Source: Bacteroides uniformis
GTDB lineage: Bacteria > Bacteroidota > Bacteroidia > Bacteroidales > Bacteroidaceae
Assembly (NCBI RefSeq): GCF_025147485.1
Contig: NZ_CP102263.1
Location: 3,423,501 to 3,487,500, forward strand
Direction: 5' to 3'
Length of the DNA stretch: 64,000 bases
Shown here: one piece after another, positions 18,192 to 27,282 of the stretch
Position numbering within the stretch: the first letter of the stretch is position 1
Layout of the letters: each line of letters starts with the position of its first letter
Notes under the pieces: generated by a model
The model's input: the letters and a program-made list of their open reading frames with translations, nothing else
What the model was told of the DNA's origin: nothing
The model's database searches: none
Made by a program: the position numbers and the translations under genes

Positions 18192-18791
18192 ATGAAGCGT
18201 ATATCAATTATTTATTCATTAATACTCTTTTGTATGTATTTATCAGCACAGACAAGTCCGGAGTGGACTTCCGGAAATGCGAAGAAATGGATGAAAAGTG
18301 CCGTTTGGTCCAATGGCTGGACTGTCTCTCCCCATAAATCAGTCAATGCTGTTGAATTTGCCTGCCAATATCATAAGAACAAGGATGTCTGGGATGCTGC
18401 ATTCCGCTTTCTTGCCGAACATGATTTGGAAGCGCTGTCCATTGGCAACCATGTCATTCTGGAGGGGAAATGCTGGGCTACGGTCAGTGAATACATTCCC
18501 AAAGAGGTGGAGAAAGGGAATATTGAAAGTCACCTCCGTTTTGTCGACCTTCAGTATGTACTCTGGGGAAATGAAAAGATGGGGCTGGCAAGTGACGTCG
18601 AAGTACGTCAGGCGTATAATTCAAAAAAGGATGTTGCTTTTTATACCTCTTCCCGGATAAAACACTACTCTGCCGATGCCGGCAGTTTCTTCTTGTTTTT
18701 CCCTTCGGACATTCACCAGCCTTCTGTTCGGGGAAAGGGGGAACTTGTTAAAAGCAGGAAGATTGTGATTAAAATAGAATATGTAGATTAG
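18192..18791 (+). CDS. YhcH/YjgK/YiaL family protein with signal peptide (candidate sialic acid anomerase)
   Basis: The 199-residue protein starts with a signal peptide (ISIIYSLILFCMYLSAQ), followed by the DUF386 cupin-like beta-barrel. The family's C-terminal FFPSDIHQP motif (His for metal binding) and the conserved RFVDLQYVLWG segment are visible. The E. coli relative YhcH (NanQ) speeds anomerisation of sialic acid and is cytoplasmic. Here export to the periplasm would place it beside the propeller domain of the transporter fusion. It is the last gene of the locus; a gap with the proS promoter follows. Confidence 0.85.
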   Translation: MKRISIIYSLILFCMYLSAQTSPEWTSGNAKKWMKSAVWSNGWTVSPHKSVNAVEFACQYHKNKDVWDAAFRFLAEHDLEALSIGNHVILEGKCWATVSEYIPKEVEKGNIESHLRFVDLQYVLWGNEKMGLASDVEVRQAYNSKKDVAFYTSSRIKHYSADAGSFFLFFPSDIHQPSVRGKGELVKSRKIVIKIEYVD

Positions 18792-18852
18792 TGTGTTTTC
18801 GGTTCTATTAAAAATACTATTTGTTTTTCAAATAAATTTCCTTTAAAATTTG

Positions 18853-18860
18853 TACTTTTG
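18853..18860 (+). promoter_or_regulatory. Candidate -7 element for proS
   Basis: TACTTTTG matches TAnnTTTG, about 46 bp before the proS ATG. The nearest TTTG (18820-18823) is 29 bp upstream, so the -33 element is not well placed. Confidence 0.45.
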
Positions 18861-18906
18861 CCGACTGTTTAGAGAAATCAACGAAAACTTTAAAAAACGA
18901 AATAGA

Positions 18907-20400
18907 ATGGCAGTAGAATTGAAAGACCTTACCAAACGTAGTGAGAACTATTCTCAGTGGTACAACGAGTTGGTGGTAAAAGCCGATTTGGCAGAACAAT
19001 CGGCTGTACGCGGCTGTATGGTGATCAAGCCTTACGGATACGCTATCTGGGAGAAGATGCAACGTCAGTTGGACGATATGTTCAAGGAAACGGGACACGT
19101 CAACGCTTATTTTCCCTTGCTTATTCCGAAATCATTCCTCAGCCGTGAAGCGGAACATGTGGAAGGCTTTGCCAAAGAGTGTGCCGTCGTGACGCACTAT
19201 CGTTTGAAGAACGATCCGAATGGCGGCGGTGTGGTGGTGGACCCTGCTGCAAAACTGGAAGAAGAGCTGATTATCCGCCCCACTTCCGAAACCATCATCT
19301 GGAACACCTACAAGAACTGGATCAATTCATACCGCGACCTGCCTATCTTGTGCAACCAGTGGGCAAACGTGTTCCGTTGGGAAATGCGTACCCGTCTGTT
19401 CCTCCGTACCGCCGAATTCCTCTGGCAGGAAGGACACACGGCACATGCCACTCGCGAGGAAGCCGAAGAAGAAGCGGTAAAGATGCTGAATGTATATGCC
19501 GAGTTTGCCGAAAAATACATGGCGGTGCCCGTGGTAAAGGGCGTGAAGTCTGCCAACGAGCGTTTTGCCGGTGCCCTCAACACCTACACCATCGAAGCGA
19601 TGATGCAGGACGGAAAGGCTTTGCAGAGCGGTACTTCCCACTTCTTGGGACAGAACTTCGCCAAGGCGTTCGATGTACAGTTCGTCAATAAGGAGAACAA
19701 GCTGGAGTATGTTTGGGCTACCTCCTGGGGTGTTTCCACCCGTCTGATGGGAGCGCTTATCATGACGCATTCCGATGACAACGGTCTGGTACTTCCTCCG
19801 CACCTGGCTCCGATACAAGTAGTCATCGTACCTATCTACAAGAATGCGGAGATGCTGGCTAAGATTGACGAGAAAGTGGCAGGCATTGTTGCCAAGCTGA
19901 AATCGATGGGCATTTCCGTGAAGTACGACAATGCCGACAACAAACGTCCGGGCTTCAAGTTTGCCGACTATGAGGTGAAGGGTGTTCCCGTTCGTCTGGT
20001 GATGGGTGGCCGCGACCTGGAGAACAATACAATGGAAATCATGCGTCGCGATACACTGGAGAAGGAGACGCGTTCCTGCGAGGGTATCGAAGAGTACGTG
20101 AAGGATTTGCTCGAGGACATTCAGGCAAATGTCTACAAGAAAGCGCTCGATTACCGTAACAGCCGCATCACCAGCGTGGACAGCTACGAGGAATTCAAGG
20201 AAAAGATTGAAGAAGGCGGCTTCATTCTGGCTCATTGGGACGGGACTACCGAAACCGAAGAGAAAATCAAGGAAGAGACCAAAGCAACCATCCGTTGTAT
20301 TCCCTTCGATTCATTTGTTCCGGGTGACAAGGAACCGGGCAAGTGTATGGTTACCGGCAAGCCTTCTGCCTGCCGCGTGATTTTCGCACGTTCCTATTAA
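18907..20400 (+). CDS. proS: Prolyl-tRNA synthetase
   Basis: The 497-residue class II aminoacyl-tRNA synthetase of the shorter archaeal/eukaryote-like ProS type lacks the large editing insertion. Class II motifs are visible: the motif 2 region [26 protein letters not shown] and the motif 3-like [27 protein letters not shown], followed by the anticodon-binding domain ([11 protein letters not shown]) and the C-terminal zinc-region-like end ([20 protein letters not shown]). The ATG at 18907 matches the family N-terminus; an upstream in-frame TTG is unlikely. It charges tRNA-Pro and is essential. Confidence 0.97.
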   Translation: MAVELKDLTKRSENYSQWYNELVVKADLAEQSAVRGCMVIKPYGYAIWEKMQRQLDDMFKETGHVNAYFPLLIPKSFLSREAEHVEGFAKECAVVTHYRLKNDPNGGGVVVDPAAKLEEELIIRPTSETIIWNTYKNWINSYRDLPILCNQWANVFRWEMRTRLFLRTAEFLWQEGHTAHATREEAEEEAVKMLNVYAEFAEKYMAVPVVKGVKSANERFAGALNTYTIEAMMQDGKALQSGTSHFLGQNFAKAFDVQFVNKENKLEYVWATSWGVSTRLMGALIMTHSDDNGLVLPPHLAPIQVVIVPIYKNAEMLAKIDEKVAGIVAKLKSMGISVKYDNADNKRPGFKFADYEVKGVPVRLVMGGRDLENNTMEIMRRDTLEKETRSCEGIEEYVKDLLEDIQANVYKKALDYRNSRITSVDSYEEFKEKIEEGGFILAHWDGTTETEEKIKEETKATIRCIPFDSFVPGDKEPGKCMVTGKPSACRVIFARSY

Positions 20401-20407
20401 TAATACC

Positions 20408-20497
20408 CACCCCGGATTACGCGGATTAACACAGATGATTTTAGGAGTTCTGATAATCAGAAACTTTTATCTGCGTTAATCCGCGTAATCCGGGGTG
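20408..20497 (+). repeat. REP-like palindrome after proS (29-bp arms, possible terminator)
   Basis: Arms 20408-20436 and 20469-20497 are inverted copies with a single mismatch, around a 32-nt loop. The core words GGATTACGCGGATT and ATCTGCGTTAATCC resemble dispersed palindromes seen in many Bacteroides genomes. It could terminate proS transcription. A second, related palindrome lies at 26872-27022. Confidence 0.75.
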
Positions 20498-20568
20498 ATT
20501 GTATATCTTGATACGTCCTCTCGGTTTTAAATTTATAGAGTTATCTCTCATCATGAATTGATGAACAG

Positions 20569-20904
20569 CTATTTATATTGCTTCAGAAATTCTGAGATTG
20601 TTTTACGTACAGTTTCCGGAGATTGTTTTGAATGAAGCATTGCTGCAATGACAATCCTATTCTCATCAATCAAATAATATATCACGTTAGGGGAAAGTTT
20701 TAAATGACGGACAGTAATGTTGTTAAATAGAGTAGAAAAATTACTGTCTATAATTCCTATATACGGATGTTTTGCTAAAAGATTTACTTTGTCTTGTATC
20801 TTTTGACGTGTTTTCTGTGCCGTCAACATGCCAAAATTATTCTCTACATAAATAAGTATCTCTAAAAAGTGCTCATAAGCCAACTTAGACCAGACTATTT
20901 CCAT
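20569..20904 (-). CDS. RelE/ParE-superfamily toxin
   Basis: The 111-residue basic protein has the ParE/RelE fold pattern: an N-terminal strand (EIVWSKLAYEHFLEIL), helices with LLAKHPYIGI, and C-terminal strands (ITVRHLKLSPNVIYYLIDENRIVIAAMLH). Such toxins act on DNA gyrase (ParE) or ribosome-bound mRNA (RelE); which applies is not clear here. It is encoded downstream of a 77-residue antitoxin gene and overlaps it by 10 bp, the usual co-translated order. It is convergent with proS across the palindrome. Confidence 0.85.
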   Translation of the reverse strand: MEIVWSKLAYEHFLEILIYVENNFGMLTAQKTRQKIQDKVNLLAKHPYIGIIDSNFSTLFNNITVRHLKLSPNVIYYLIDENRIVIAAMLHSKQSPETVRKTISEFLKQYK

Positions 20905-21128
20905 CCCATGCGTTCATTTATCATACTCTCTATTTGGGAGTTTGATATACAGTGTCCTGCTTTATTCTCTTCTAAGGCAAATAGAAGGGCTTCAGCCAAA
21001 GCATCTCGGGGAATACTGTTGATAAAGTCGTCCATCGGTATGGCTGATTGATGATAAGTTGCCATCATCGGTTCTTGTGCCGTTTGTTTGGAAGAGTCCT
21101 GCTCTTTATATGGTTTAATTTTACCCAT
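20895..21128 (-). CDS. Antitoxin of the ParE/RelE-type pair
   Basis: The 77-residue protein starts with MGKIKPYKEQ, runs through a flexible middle and ends in a helical region (PMDDFINSIPRDALAEALLFAL). Its 3' end overlaps the toxin gene. It has no obvious known DNA-binding motif. The N-terminal KPYKEQ word recurs in the antitoxin at 45893-46084, next to a different toxin, which suggests one antitoxin family. Confidence 0.75.
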   Translation of the reverse strand: MGKIKPYKEQDSSKQTAQEPMMATYHQSAIPMDDFINSIPRDALAEALLFALEENKAGHCISNSQIESMINERMGWK

Positions 21129-21144
21129 TGCTTTTATTTTTAAT

Positions 21145-21176
21145 CAAAGGTAAACTGAATAAATGAAAACTCCTAA
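21145..21176 (-). promoter_or_regulatory. Promoter of the toxin-antitoxin pair
   Basis: On the minus strand TACCTTTG (21152-21145) matches TAnnTTTG, with TTAG (21176-21173) 20 bp upstream. It lies 17 bp before the antitoxin start. The same TTAG-20-TAnnTTTG layout precedes the 45893 pair. Confidence 0.55.
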
Positions 21177-21304
21177 TATTCAATCCATTTATTTTCCACT
21201 GCATCAAAGCCAACCAATCTACATACTATTGTAACCTCCTTCACATCTCCTCGTAACAACTTTCCCTCATTTTTGCAGCGTAAAAAAAGAAAGGAGGCCC
21301 GAAT

Positions 21305-21487
21305 ATGAAACTGAACAGAAATGACTATACCGTAGAGGCGGCAGCCGGCGGTGGTTTTTACGCTTATTTTATGAATAATGTGTTGTGCAGCGCCTACGGT
21401 GAAACGCCTGACGAAGCCTGCGAAAACCTGGAACAGATTGTTGACGATTTTGTCAGTGATATGTATATGGTCGAGGAATTTGTCTGA
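21305..21487 (+). CDS. Small acidic hypothetical protein (60 aa)
   Basis: ATG 21305 is preceded by AAGGAGG, a strong Shine-Dalgarno sequence that is unusual in Bacteroides and supports real translation. The protein is acidic. Its GGGFYAYFMNNVLCSAYGETPDEACENLEQIV segment resembles the short beta-beta-alpha HicB-like fold, but no HicA partner lies beside it. Function unknown. Confidence 0.6.
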   Translation: MKLNRNDYTVEAAAGGGFYAYFMNNVLCSAYGETPDEACENLEQIVDDFVSDMYMVEEFV

Positions 21488-21716
21488 TATTCCGGCATCA
21501 TATGCCGACCGAATTATCCTTTTTACGTATTTATTCCATAAATTCTCTTGAAGTCATGTCTGCGCGATGCCGGTGTGACTTTTGTCATTTATAACCGAAT
21601 TGTCACATTCTTCACATTCTGCCGTAACACGGAGGTGCGATATTTGCATCAACTAAATGCAACGTCATGTGCTGCATGTGTTTCAACAGTAATTTGTAAA
21701 TCATCAAGTCGTCTCA

Positions 21717-22847
21717 ATGAAAGTCCTTTTTATCGTTCAAGGAGAAGGCCGCGGGCATCTGACCCAAGCCATTACAATGGAAGAGCTGCTGCGCCGCAAC
21801 GGTCACGAAGTAGTGGAAGTGTTGGTGGGCAAAAGCAATTCGCGCTGTCTGCCCGGTTTCTTCAACCGCAGCATTCAAGCTCCGGTGAAACGCTTTCTCA
21901 GTCCCAATTTCCTGCCTACGCCTGCCAACAAGCGGGCAAGTCTTGCGCGCAGTGTGGCCTATAATCTCACCCGTCTGCCCGTCTATCTGAAAAGCATGCA
22001 CTATATACACCGCCGCATTGAGGAGAGTGGCGCCGAACTGGTCATCAACTTCTACGAACTGCTCACGGGGCTGACCTATCTCTTGTTCCGTCCTTCCGTC
22101 CCTCAAATAAGCGTCGGGCACCAGTACCTGTTCCTGCACCGCGATTTCGAGTTTCCCGGTAAGAACGGCTTCCATCTGTGGCTGCTCCGCCTTTTCACCC
22201 GCCTCACGTGCATAGGTGCCCGCGAAAAACTCGCCCTTTCCTTCCGCGAGATGGAGGATGACGAAGAAGCGCATATCCGCGTGGTTCCGCCATTGCTGCG
22301 GAGGGAGGTGCTGTCGTGCGAAGGTACGGAAGGGGATTATCTCCACGGATACATGGTAAACTCCGGTTTTGGCGAGAATATCCGTCACTGGCACAGTGCC
22401 CATCCGGAAATACCCCTCCACTTCTTCTGGGACAAGCAGGACGAAGCCGAGGTGTGCCGTGTGGACGACACCTTGAGTTTCCATCAGCTCGATGACGTCA
22501 AATTCCTGCGCTACATGGCAGGCTGCAAGGCCTATGCCACCACTGCCGGCTTCGAGTCGGTCTGCGAGGCGATGTATCTGGGCAAGCCTTTGCTGATGGT
22601 TCCGGCGCATATCGAGCAGGACTGTAACGCCTACGATGCATTCCGTAGCGGTGCCGGTGTCATCTCCGAGGAGTTCGATTTGGAACGTCTGCTGGACTTC
22701 TCGGAGCATTTCCGTCCGAACATGGCTTTCCGCTATTGGGTGCGTAGCTGCGACTGGCGTATCCTGCGCTGTATAGAGAGGGAAGAAAAAGAGGAAACCT
22801 TTTTCGGGGTTTCCTCTTCCTGCCGTCCTTTCTTTCCGGCGACTTAA
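21717..22847 (+). CDS. Glycosyltransferase, GT-B fold (Glyco_trans_1_3 type)
   Basis: The 376-residue protein opens with the Rossmann start MKVLFIVQGEGRGHLTQAIT, typical of GT28/MurG-like GT-B enzymes. The donor-binding C-terminal domain has YATTAGFESVCEAMYLGKPLLMVPAHIEQDCNAYDA, where Glu and Gln are expected to contact the nucleotide sugar. There are no membrane segments. It stands alone, separate from the capsule locus, so acceptor and donor are unknown. Its last codons overlap the convergent smalltalk gene. Confidence 0.85.
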   Translation: MKVLFIVQGEGRGHLTQAITMEELLRRNGHEVVEVLVGKSNSRCLPGFFNRSIQAPVKRFLSPNFLPTPANKRASLARSVAYNLTRLPVYLKSMHYIHRRIEESGAELVINFYELLTGLTYLLFRPSVPQISVGHQYLFLHRDFEFPGKNGFHLWLLRLFTRLTCIGAREKLALSFREMEDDEEAHIRVVPPLLRREVLSCEGTEGDYLHGYMVNSGFGENIRHWHSAHPEIPLHFFWDKQDEAEVCRVDDTLSFHQLDDVKFLRYMAGCKAYATTAGFESVCEAMYLGKPLLMVPAHIEQDCNAYDAFRSGAGVISEEFDLERLLDFSEHFRPNMAFRYWVRSCDWRILRCIEREEKEETFFGVSSSCRPFFPAT

Positions 22848-22945
22848 ATGCTCACGTTCATCGCATTGGCTCCCAATGCCCCTAAGATGGCGGAGGCTAC
22901 TGCAATTACGACTTTCAGAATTTTATCCCAGATACTTTTTTTCAT
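22844..22945 (-). CDS. Smalltalk protein (33 aa)
   Basis: The minus strand encodes a 33-residue peptide beginning MKKSIWDKILKVVIAVASAI and ending GANAMNVSI: a basic start and one hydrophobic, Ala/Gly-rich helix. This matches the small Bacteroidetes family named smalltalk, usually next to an HU-like DNA-binding protein gene, as here. Function unknown; it may sit in the membrane. The stop codon overlaps the convergent glycosyltransferase stop by a few bases. Confidence 0.8.
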   Translation of the reverse strand: MKKSIWDKILKVVIAVASAILGALGANAMNVSI

Positions 22946-22999
22946 GCTATATACGTTTTAAAAGTTGAACATACGAATCGGTAGTAAAATCAGTCATAT

Positions 23000-23509
23000 T
23001 TATCCCAATGGATTTTCACCCTGGTCTCCGTCCGAACCGCCTCCGTCTCCCGAGCCGGAACCGCCGCCGGAGCTTCCTCCTTCACCGTCTCCCTTGTTCA
23101 CCAATGCTTCCAAGTCGTAGAAGTCAATCTTCTGCCCGGCACGCGTGGCGGCGATGTCCGGTCTTACGGTGCTGGAAGGCCGGAAATTGATTTTCACCGC
23201 CTTGATGTTCTTTGCGGTGCACTCCTTTACATCCAGTACGCCTGCCGTACGCGCCGACAGACTGAATACGCCAAAGTTCTTGATATTCACCGACTGGCCA
23301 CTGTAGAGGGTCGTAATCATGGCCTCCACAAAATTGGTCAATACACTCTGGATGTCTCCCAGCGTCAGCGAACTCTTCTCTTTCATCACATACGCAATGT
23401 CGTCCAGCGTCGCATTGTCGCCCAGTGTCACCAGCTGCGGGTAGAACTTTGCCACCGCATCTGCCTTTCGAGGATCTTTCCTCGCAATTTTCTTGAATGG
23501 TACTCCCAT
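23000..23509 (-). CDS. HU-family (HU-related) DNA-binding protein with Gly/Ser tail
   Basis: The 169-residue protein starts at ATG 23509 (MGVPFKKIARKDPRKADAVA); a TTG two codons upstream is less likely. The HU/IHF-like fold spans about residues 1-125: ILA-like helices, then GQSVNIKNFGVFSLSARTAG in the position of the HU GFGxF strand, and INFRPSS. From about 140 a low-complexity Gly/Ser/Asp tail ends the protein. This is the Bacteroides histone-like subgroup commonly paired with the smalltalk gene. It binds DNA; its regulon is unknown. Confidence 0.88.
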   Translation of the reverse strand: MGVPFKKIARKDPRKADAVAKFYPQLVTLGDNATLDDIAYVMKEKSSLTLGDIQSVLTNFVEAMITTLYSGQSVNIKNFGVFSLSARTAGVLDVKECTAKNIKAVKINFRPSSTVRPDIAATRAGQKIDFYDLEALVNKGDGEGGSSGGGSGSGDGGGSDGDQGENPLG

Positions 23510-23792
23510 AAACAATTAAATAATTAAAAATTAACAATTAACAATTAGAAATTAAAGTCCCGTATTGCAATACTCTTCTCTTTCTCCTTTAGGGGGGGAA
23601 GAGGGGTGCTGCAAAAGTACTCCTTCGGCTTTTTCTGCTCATGGCTTTCTTCGGGTTACGCCGTCTCTTTCCCGTTTCCTTTCTGTTCAGGAAAAGTTCT
23701 TCGTCCGATGCCCGTTTATGTCTGTATATGCTTGGTCATATCACTGATATTCAGTATCTTTATGGTGTAATAATCAACCAATAACATAAAGA

Positions 23793-24053
23793 ATGAAAAC
23801 AGAAAAAGAAAAGAGGGAAGAGGAGGAGGAAGACCTTCGTCCGTTCCGCATCCACGCCTATTCGAAGGAGGAGCTTGCCATGCTCTACAACCCGACTTAC
23901 TGCATCAGCAATGCCATCTATACCCTGGCGGCATGGATACGCCACAACAAGGCACTGAAGGGTGAGCTGGAGAAGGTGGGCTACAACAAATACCGGCGCA
24001 CCTTCACTCCGCTGGAAGTGAAAGTGCTGGTGAAGTATCTGGGAGAACCCTGA
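23793..24053 (+). CDS. DUF4248 domain-containing protein
   Basis: The 86-residue protein has a charged start (KTEKEKREEEEEDLRPF) and the DUF4248 core YSKEELAMLYNPTYCISNAIYTLAAWIRHN ... RRTFTPLEVKVLVKYLGEP. The family is widespread in Bacteroides beside VirE/primase genes and HU-like genes, as here. The helical core could bind nucleic acid, but no function is established. It is transcribed away from the HU-like gene and towards the VirE-type gene. Confidence 0.82.
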   Translation: MKTEKEKREEEEEDLRPFRIHAYSKEELAMLYNPTYCISNAIYTLAAWIRHNKALKGELEKVGYNKYRRTFTPLEVKVLVKYLGEP

Positions 24054-24108
24054 CAGGATGCCGGCCGGAAATAGGGAAGCCGTGTAAAGAAAACGCCAAT
24101 ATATGTAA

Positions 24109-24159
24109 AGCCCCGTAACAATATATGTTGTCATGCACAACAATATATGTTACGGGGCT
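24109..24159. terminator. Bidirectional hairpin between DUF4248 and VirE-type genes
   Basis: AGCCCCGTAAC (24109-24119) pairs with GTTACGGGGCT (24149-24159). Inside are two direct copies of ACAATATATGTT, allowing a further bulged stem. It lies between two convergent genes and is followed by a T-rich run. Confidence 0.65.
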
Positions 24160-24182
24160 TCTCTCTTCTCCTCGAATACCGG

Positions 24183-26312
24183 TTACTGATATAGCTGGAT
24201 GTCCACTACCTCATATTCGGTCGTCTCCTGCTCGTTGGTCCGTGTACCGAATCCGTACTTTTCCAGTGCCTGCACCAGTACCAGCTGGGTGTGCGGGTTC
24301 ACCTGCACCTTCCCGAATATGCTGAGCTTGGTCAGTATGACGCTGGCAGGGAGCCACTTTGTCTGCAGGTCCTCGGGCAGCGGTTTGCGGAAGAAGACGA
24401 AGAGGTTCTCCTCCACGGGGTCTTTCATGCGGTGCCGTTCGTTGTGCTTGTTCAACTGTTCTATCTCCTCGCCCTCGTACCAGTATCTGAATCCGCCTTT
24501 CAGCAGGGCGAGCGCCTGGGCGTAGATACCGGGATGGTTCACCGGGGTGTGGTAGTCTATGCCGGTGATGGTGATGGGGAGGAAACGCCGGTTTCCGCCG
24601 ATGTCCTGCAGGCACTGCCGGTTGTTGGTGCTCGCGATGAAGGAGCAGTGGCGGGGCAGGGTGAAGGCTTCGATGTCGTAGGCCTTGCGCTGCGTCACGT
24701 TGTCCTGCGCGATGATTCGCTTCAATGCTGCCAGCTCGCCGGGCTTCACGCCTTCGAACTCCTCCATGTTGATGATGATTCGCGTGGCGAGCAGGCGGGC
24801 ATCGTCCTTGTTGCTCGGGTCTATTATGCCGTTGTAGAAGTACTCTTTCCACTCGGGCGGCAGCAGGCGCCGAATCCAGCTGCTCTTTCCCTTTCCCTGC
24901 TCGCTGTAGAGGATGATGACGAGCTGGTTCATGTCCTCGTCGCTCAGTGCGCAGGCCACCAGGCCCACTATCCACCGTTTGAAGCCCTTCTGCCATAGCT
25001 CCCGGTTCTCGGTCGTCAGGGTGTCGGCAAGTTGGGCGATGTAGTCCGTCCCGTCCCAGGGGGGAAGCGCGTACAGATAGTCGGTGTAGGGGTTGAACTC
25101 CTTGGCGTAGTTGGAGTCTATCACGGCTCTGAGGAAATTCTGGTAGCAGGAGATGCCGGCCATCTGCAGGTCTACGAACATGGTGTTGTAGTCCTTTCCG
25201 CGCATGGGGCGGTAACCTTTTCCGGCATCTGCCGACGGGGTGTAGGGCATGAATTCGAGGCGGTCCAGGATGAGGTTCCTGCGGATGCCGTAGTGCTCTT
25301 CCAGAAAGCTCATCACTTGGTTGATGACGGGCTTTTTCTCTTCCTTCTTTGTGGCGGCTTCGCTGGTCTTGTCGGTATAGATGTAGGCATTGTGCAGGGG
25401 GGATTCCACGTCGGGGTACTCTTGTCCGAACTCGTTTTTCGCCAGTCTGATGGCTGTCTGCTCGTCCAGGCCCTTGCTGTAGCATTTGTTGCCCAGGGCG
25501 AAGAGGAAGTTGTCGCGGTTGCCTGCCCGGAACCTGGTGGTGCGCTTCACGGCGGTCACGGCTTGGGAGAATATCAGCTTCTCCCAAGGCTTTGCGTCCT
25601 GCGGCGTGGCGGCAACGGAGGCGGGGAGGGGGTGTACCGTTTCGGCAGCCGTCCTCTTCTTGCCGCTTTCCTTCTTCGCAGGCGGGATGATGCGTGCCGG
25701 CAACGGGGAAATCTGTTCCAGCAGTGCGGCATTGATATAGGCATGCGGGTCGAAGGACATGAAGTATCCCCGCGAAATGTCCTTTCCGCTTCCGTCCACC
25801 TCTACTCCGAGAAGGGCCTCGTAGTGCTCTTTGGCGGCGCTGTACAGCTTCAGGTGTATCTCCTCGAGCGTGGCGTAGGTCACCTCGCCCTGCCGGAGAC
25901 GGTCATACAGACGCCGGGTGTATTCCGTCTGCATGAAGACGAACAGCTTGTAGCCGTGCCTTTTGGGGGAGAGGAAACTGCCCAGGGTGTGCGGGTCTTC
26001 GTTGATGAGGGTCCGGGTCTGCTCCAACTGTCCTTCTTCCAGGTCGTCGATGTCGAGCGTGATGACGGGGTTGTAGCGGGTGATGCTCGGTGCGAGCCTT
26101 CTTTCCCGGTAGTTGGCCGTGAGGGTCCTGAAGGGAAGCTGCTTCTTGACGTGGTTGGCTTCCTCCACCTTTCCCTGTGCCACGAGGCTGGCGATTTTGA
26201 TGATTAACTTGGCATGCTTGCCGTTTCTTATGTCAGCCATGTCCTGCGTGAAGGTTGTCTCCCCGCTGACGGCGCTGAAACCACGGTAGGTGGTAACTGG
26301 AGTGTTTTCCAT
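24183..26312 (-). CDS. VirE N-terminal/VapE-type P-loop protein (primase-helicase-like)
   Basis: The 709-residue protein combines a BT4734/VirE-like N-terminal domain (about 40-200, with PVITLDIDDL resembling a primase metal site) and a VapE-type P-loop domain (about 380-640). Walker A is SEQGKGKSSW and the Walker B-like segment IIINMEEFEG; SFIASTNN is the sensor 1 type. Such proteins resemble primase-helicases of phages and mobile elements. In Bacteroides, chromosomal copies sit in this HU-like/DUF4248 cluster without phage genes. Probably a domesticated mobile gene; function unknown. Confidence 0.85.
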   Translation of the reverse strand: MENTPVTTYRGFSAVSGETTFTQDMADIRNGKHAKLIIKIASLVAQGKVEEANHVKKQLPFRTLTANYRERRLAPSITRYNPVITLDIDDLEEGQLEQTRTLINEDPHTLGSFLSPKRHGYKLFVFMQTEYTRRLYDRLRQGEVTYATLEEIHLKLYSAAKEHYEALLGVEVDGSGKDISRGYFMSFDPHAYINAALLEQISPLPARIIPPAKKESGKKRTAAETVHPLPASVAATPQDAKPWEKLIFSQAVTAVKRTTRFRAGNRDNFLFALGNKCYSKGLDEQTAIRLAKNEFGQEYPDVESPLHNAYIYTDKTSEAATKKEEKKPVINQVMSFLEEHYGIRRNLILDRLEFMPYTPSADAGKGYRPMRGKDYNTMFVDLQMAGISCYQNFLRAVIDSNYAKEFNPYTDYLYALPPWDGTDYIAQLADTLTTENRELWQKGFKRWIVGLVACALSDEDMNQLVIILYSEQGKGKSSWIRRLLPPEWKEYFYNGIIDPSNKDDARLLATRIIINMEEFEGVKPGELAALKRIIAQDNVTQRKAYDIEAFTLPRHCSFIASTNNRQCLQDIGGNRRFLPITITGIDYHTPVNHPGIYAQALALLKGGFRYWYEGEEIEQLNKHNERHRMKDPVEENLFVFFRKPLPEDLQTKWLPASVILTKLSIFGKVQVNPHTQLVLVQALEKYGFGTRTNEQETTEYEVVDIQLYQ

Positions 26313-26434
26313 TCTACTTGTATTAAGTTTGCCTTATTGGCGGCGCAAAGATGCCGCTTATTTCCTTAGGAAGCAAAAACGGCCATCCGCAGTGGGACAG
26401 CCGTTTTTTTACAATTTGAATTCCTTGGTCCGTT

Positions 26435-26758
26435 TTACTCCTTGGGATATAGCTCATTGAAGAGCTTATATATCTCATCCTCAATGCAATCGGGGTTCAG
26501 CGTATTGCCGCTTCCGTCCGCGTCCATAAAGTTTACAAGTAGATGCAGCAGCTTGGCGAAGGGGCTTACGCCCTTCAGTCCGTGTTCCTTTTGGGGATTT
26601 ATCAGCAGTGGTATGAAGGGTGTCAGGAAAGCCTTCCGCTCCTTGTATTCCACGGTTAACGACTTGTGTTCTACCATAGAAAGCAGGTCGATGGCCACTT
26701 GCACCTCTTTGCTCTCTTTGGTGTACAGCACTTGGTAATCTCTCCCTTTGATTTGCAT
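26435..26758 (-). CDS. Hypothetical protein (107 aa)
   Basis: The ATG at 26758 is preferred over a GTG one codon earlier. No recognised domain. The protein is mixed alpha/beta by eye, with KGVSPFAKLLHLLVNFM and an acidic C-terminus (DEIYKLFNELYPKE). It lies upstream of the VirE-type gene on the same strand, 123 bp away, and a TAATTTTG -7-like element (26843-26836) lies before it. It might belong to the same module. Confidence 0.6.
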   Translation of the reverse strand: MQIKGRDYQVLYTKESKEVQVAIDLLSMVEHKSLTVEYKERKAFLTPFIPLLINPQKEHGLKGVSPFAKLLHLLVNFMDADGSGNTLNPDCIEDEIYKLFNELYPKE

Positions 26759-26871
26759 CACGCTAATTGGCGTTTTTTTGTTCTCATAACTACAATTTGA
26801 AAATACAATTTTATATTAAGTTAACGAATCGGGTGCAAAATTAATAAAAAAGAGAAGTCTGTGCACTATGT

Positions 26872-27022
26872 ATTACACGGATTGGCACGGATTTTTGTAG
26901 TTTCTGTGCGTATCACTTTTGTGTATGTCCGTGCGTATCATCCTTTTGTTTCCGTGAGTATCCGTCACTCAGAACGTAGCGAAGAATTCTTCTCTGTGCT
27001 CCTCTGTGCCAATCTGTGTAAT
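26872..27022. repeat. REP-like inverted repeat (20-bp arms) between VirE module and capsule locus
   Basis: Arms 26872-26891 and 27003-27022 are inverted copies with 18 of 20 matches; the two differences are G-U compatible in RNA. The words ACACGGATT and GGCACGG are repeated nearby (CCGTGCGTATC, CCGTGAGTATCCG). It is related in wording to the palindrome at 20408. Otherwise 26759-27242 holds no gene I can support. Confidence 0.6.
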
Positions 27023-27242
27023 CTGTGGTGCCCCTCTCCGTGAACAAGTGAAGCGTGTGTGTAGTCTGTATGTATAGGGTGAGGTACCGGAACCTATGGT
27101 TATATATGTAACACACTCTTTCTTTAAAAAAATAAGAAATGACGCGCGTGCGCGTGTATCTTACCTAATAGGCGTAATTCTTTGATATATAGTGTGATGA
27201 TGTCTGCATTAAAAAAGATTATCATTTTATCAATCAGAATAT

Positions 27243-27273
27243 TTTGTACTTTCATTTCTTGACGTTACCTTTG
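27243..27273 (+). promoter_or_regulatory. Capsule locus promoter
   Basis: TTTG (27243-27246), 19 bp, then TACCTTTG (27266-27273) is a near-perfect Bacteroides promoter. Transcription would start near 27280, giving a leader of about 220 nt before upxY. I see no long inverted repeats flanking it, so it does not look like an invertible capsule promoter. Confidence 0.8.
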
Positions 27274-27282
27274 CGTTCATTA

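Noticed and set aside
23000..23100. Gly/Ser-coding repetitive DNA as a possible tandem repeat
   Set aside because: It is the low-complexity tail of the HU-like protein, not an exact tandem repeat.
24211..25587. 458-residue Arg/Pro/His-rich frame within the VirE-type gene
   Set aside because: Out-of-frame shadow of high-GC coding DNA; composition is unlike a real protein.
25032..26207. 391-residue open frame opposite the VirE-type gene
   Set aside because: Antisense shadow; Val/Gly-rich with no domain and no start signal.
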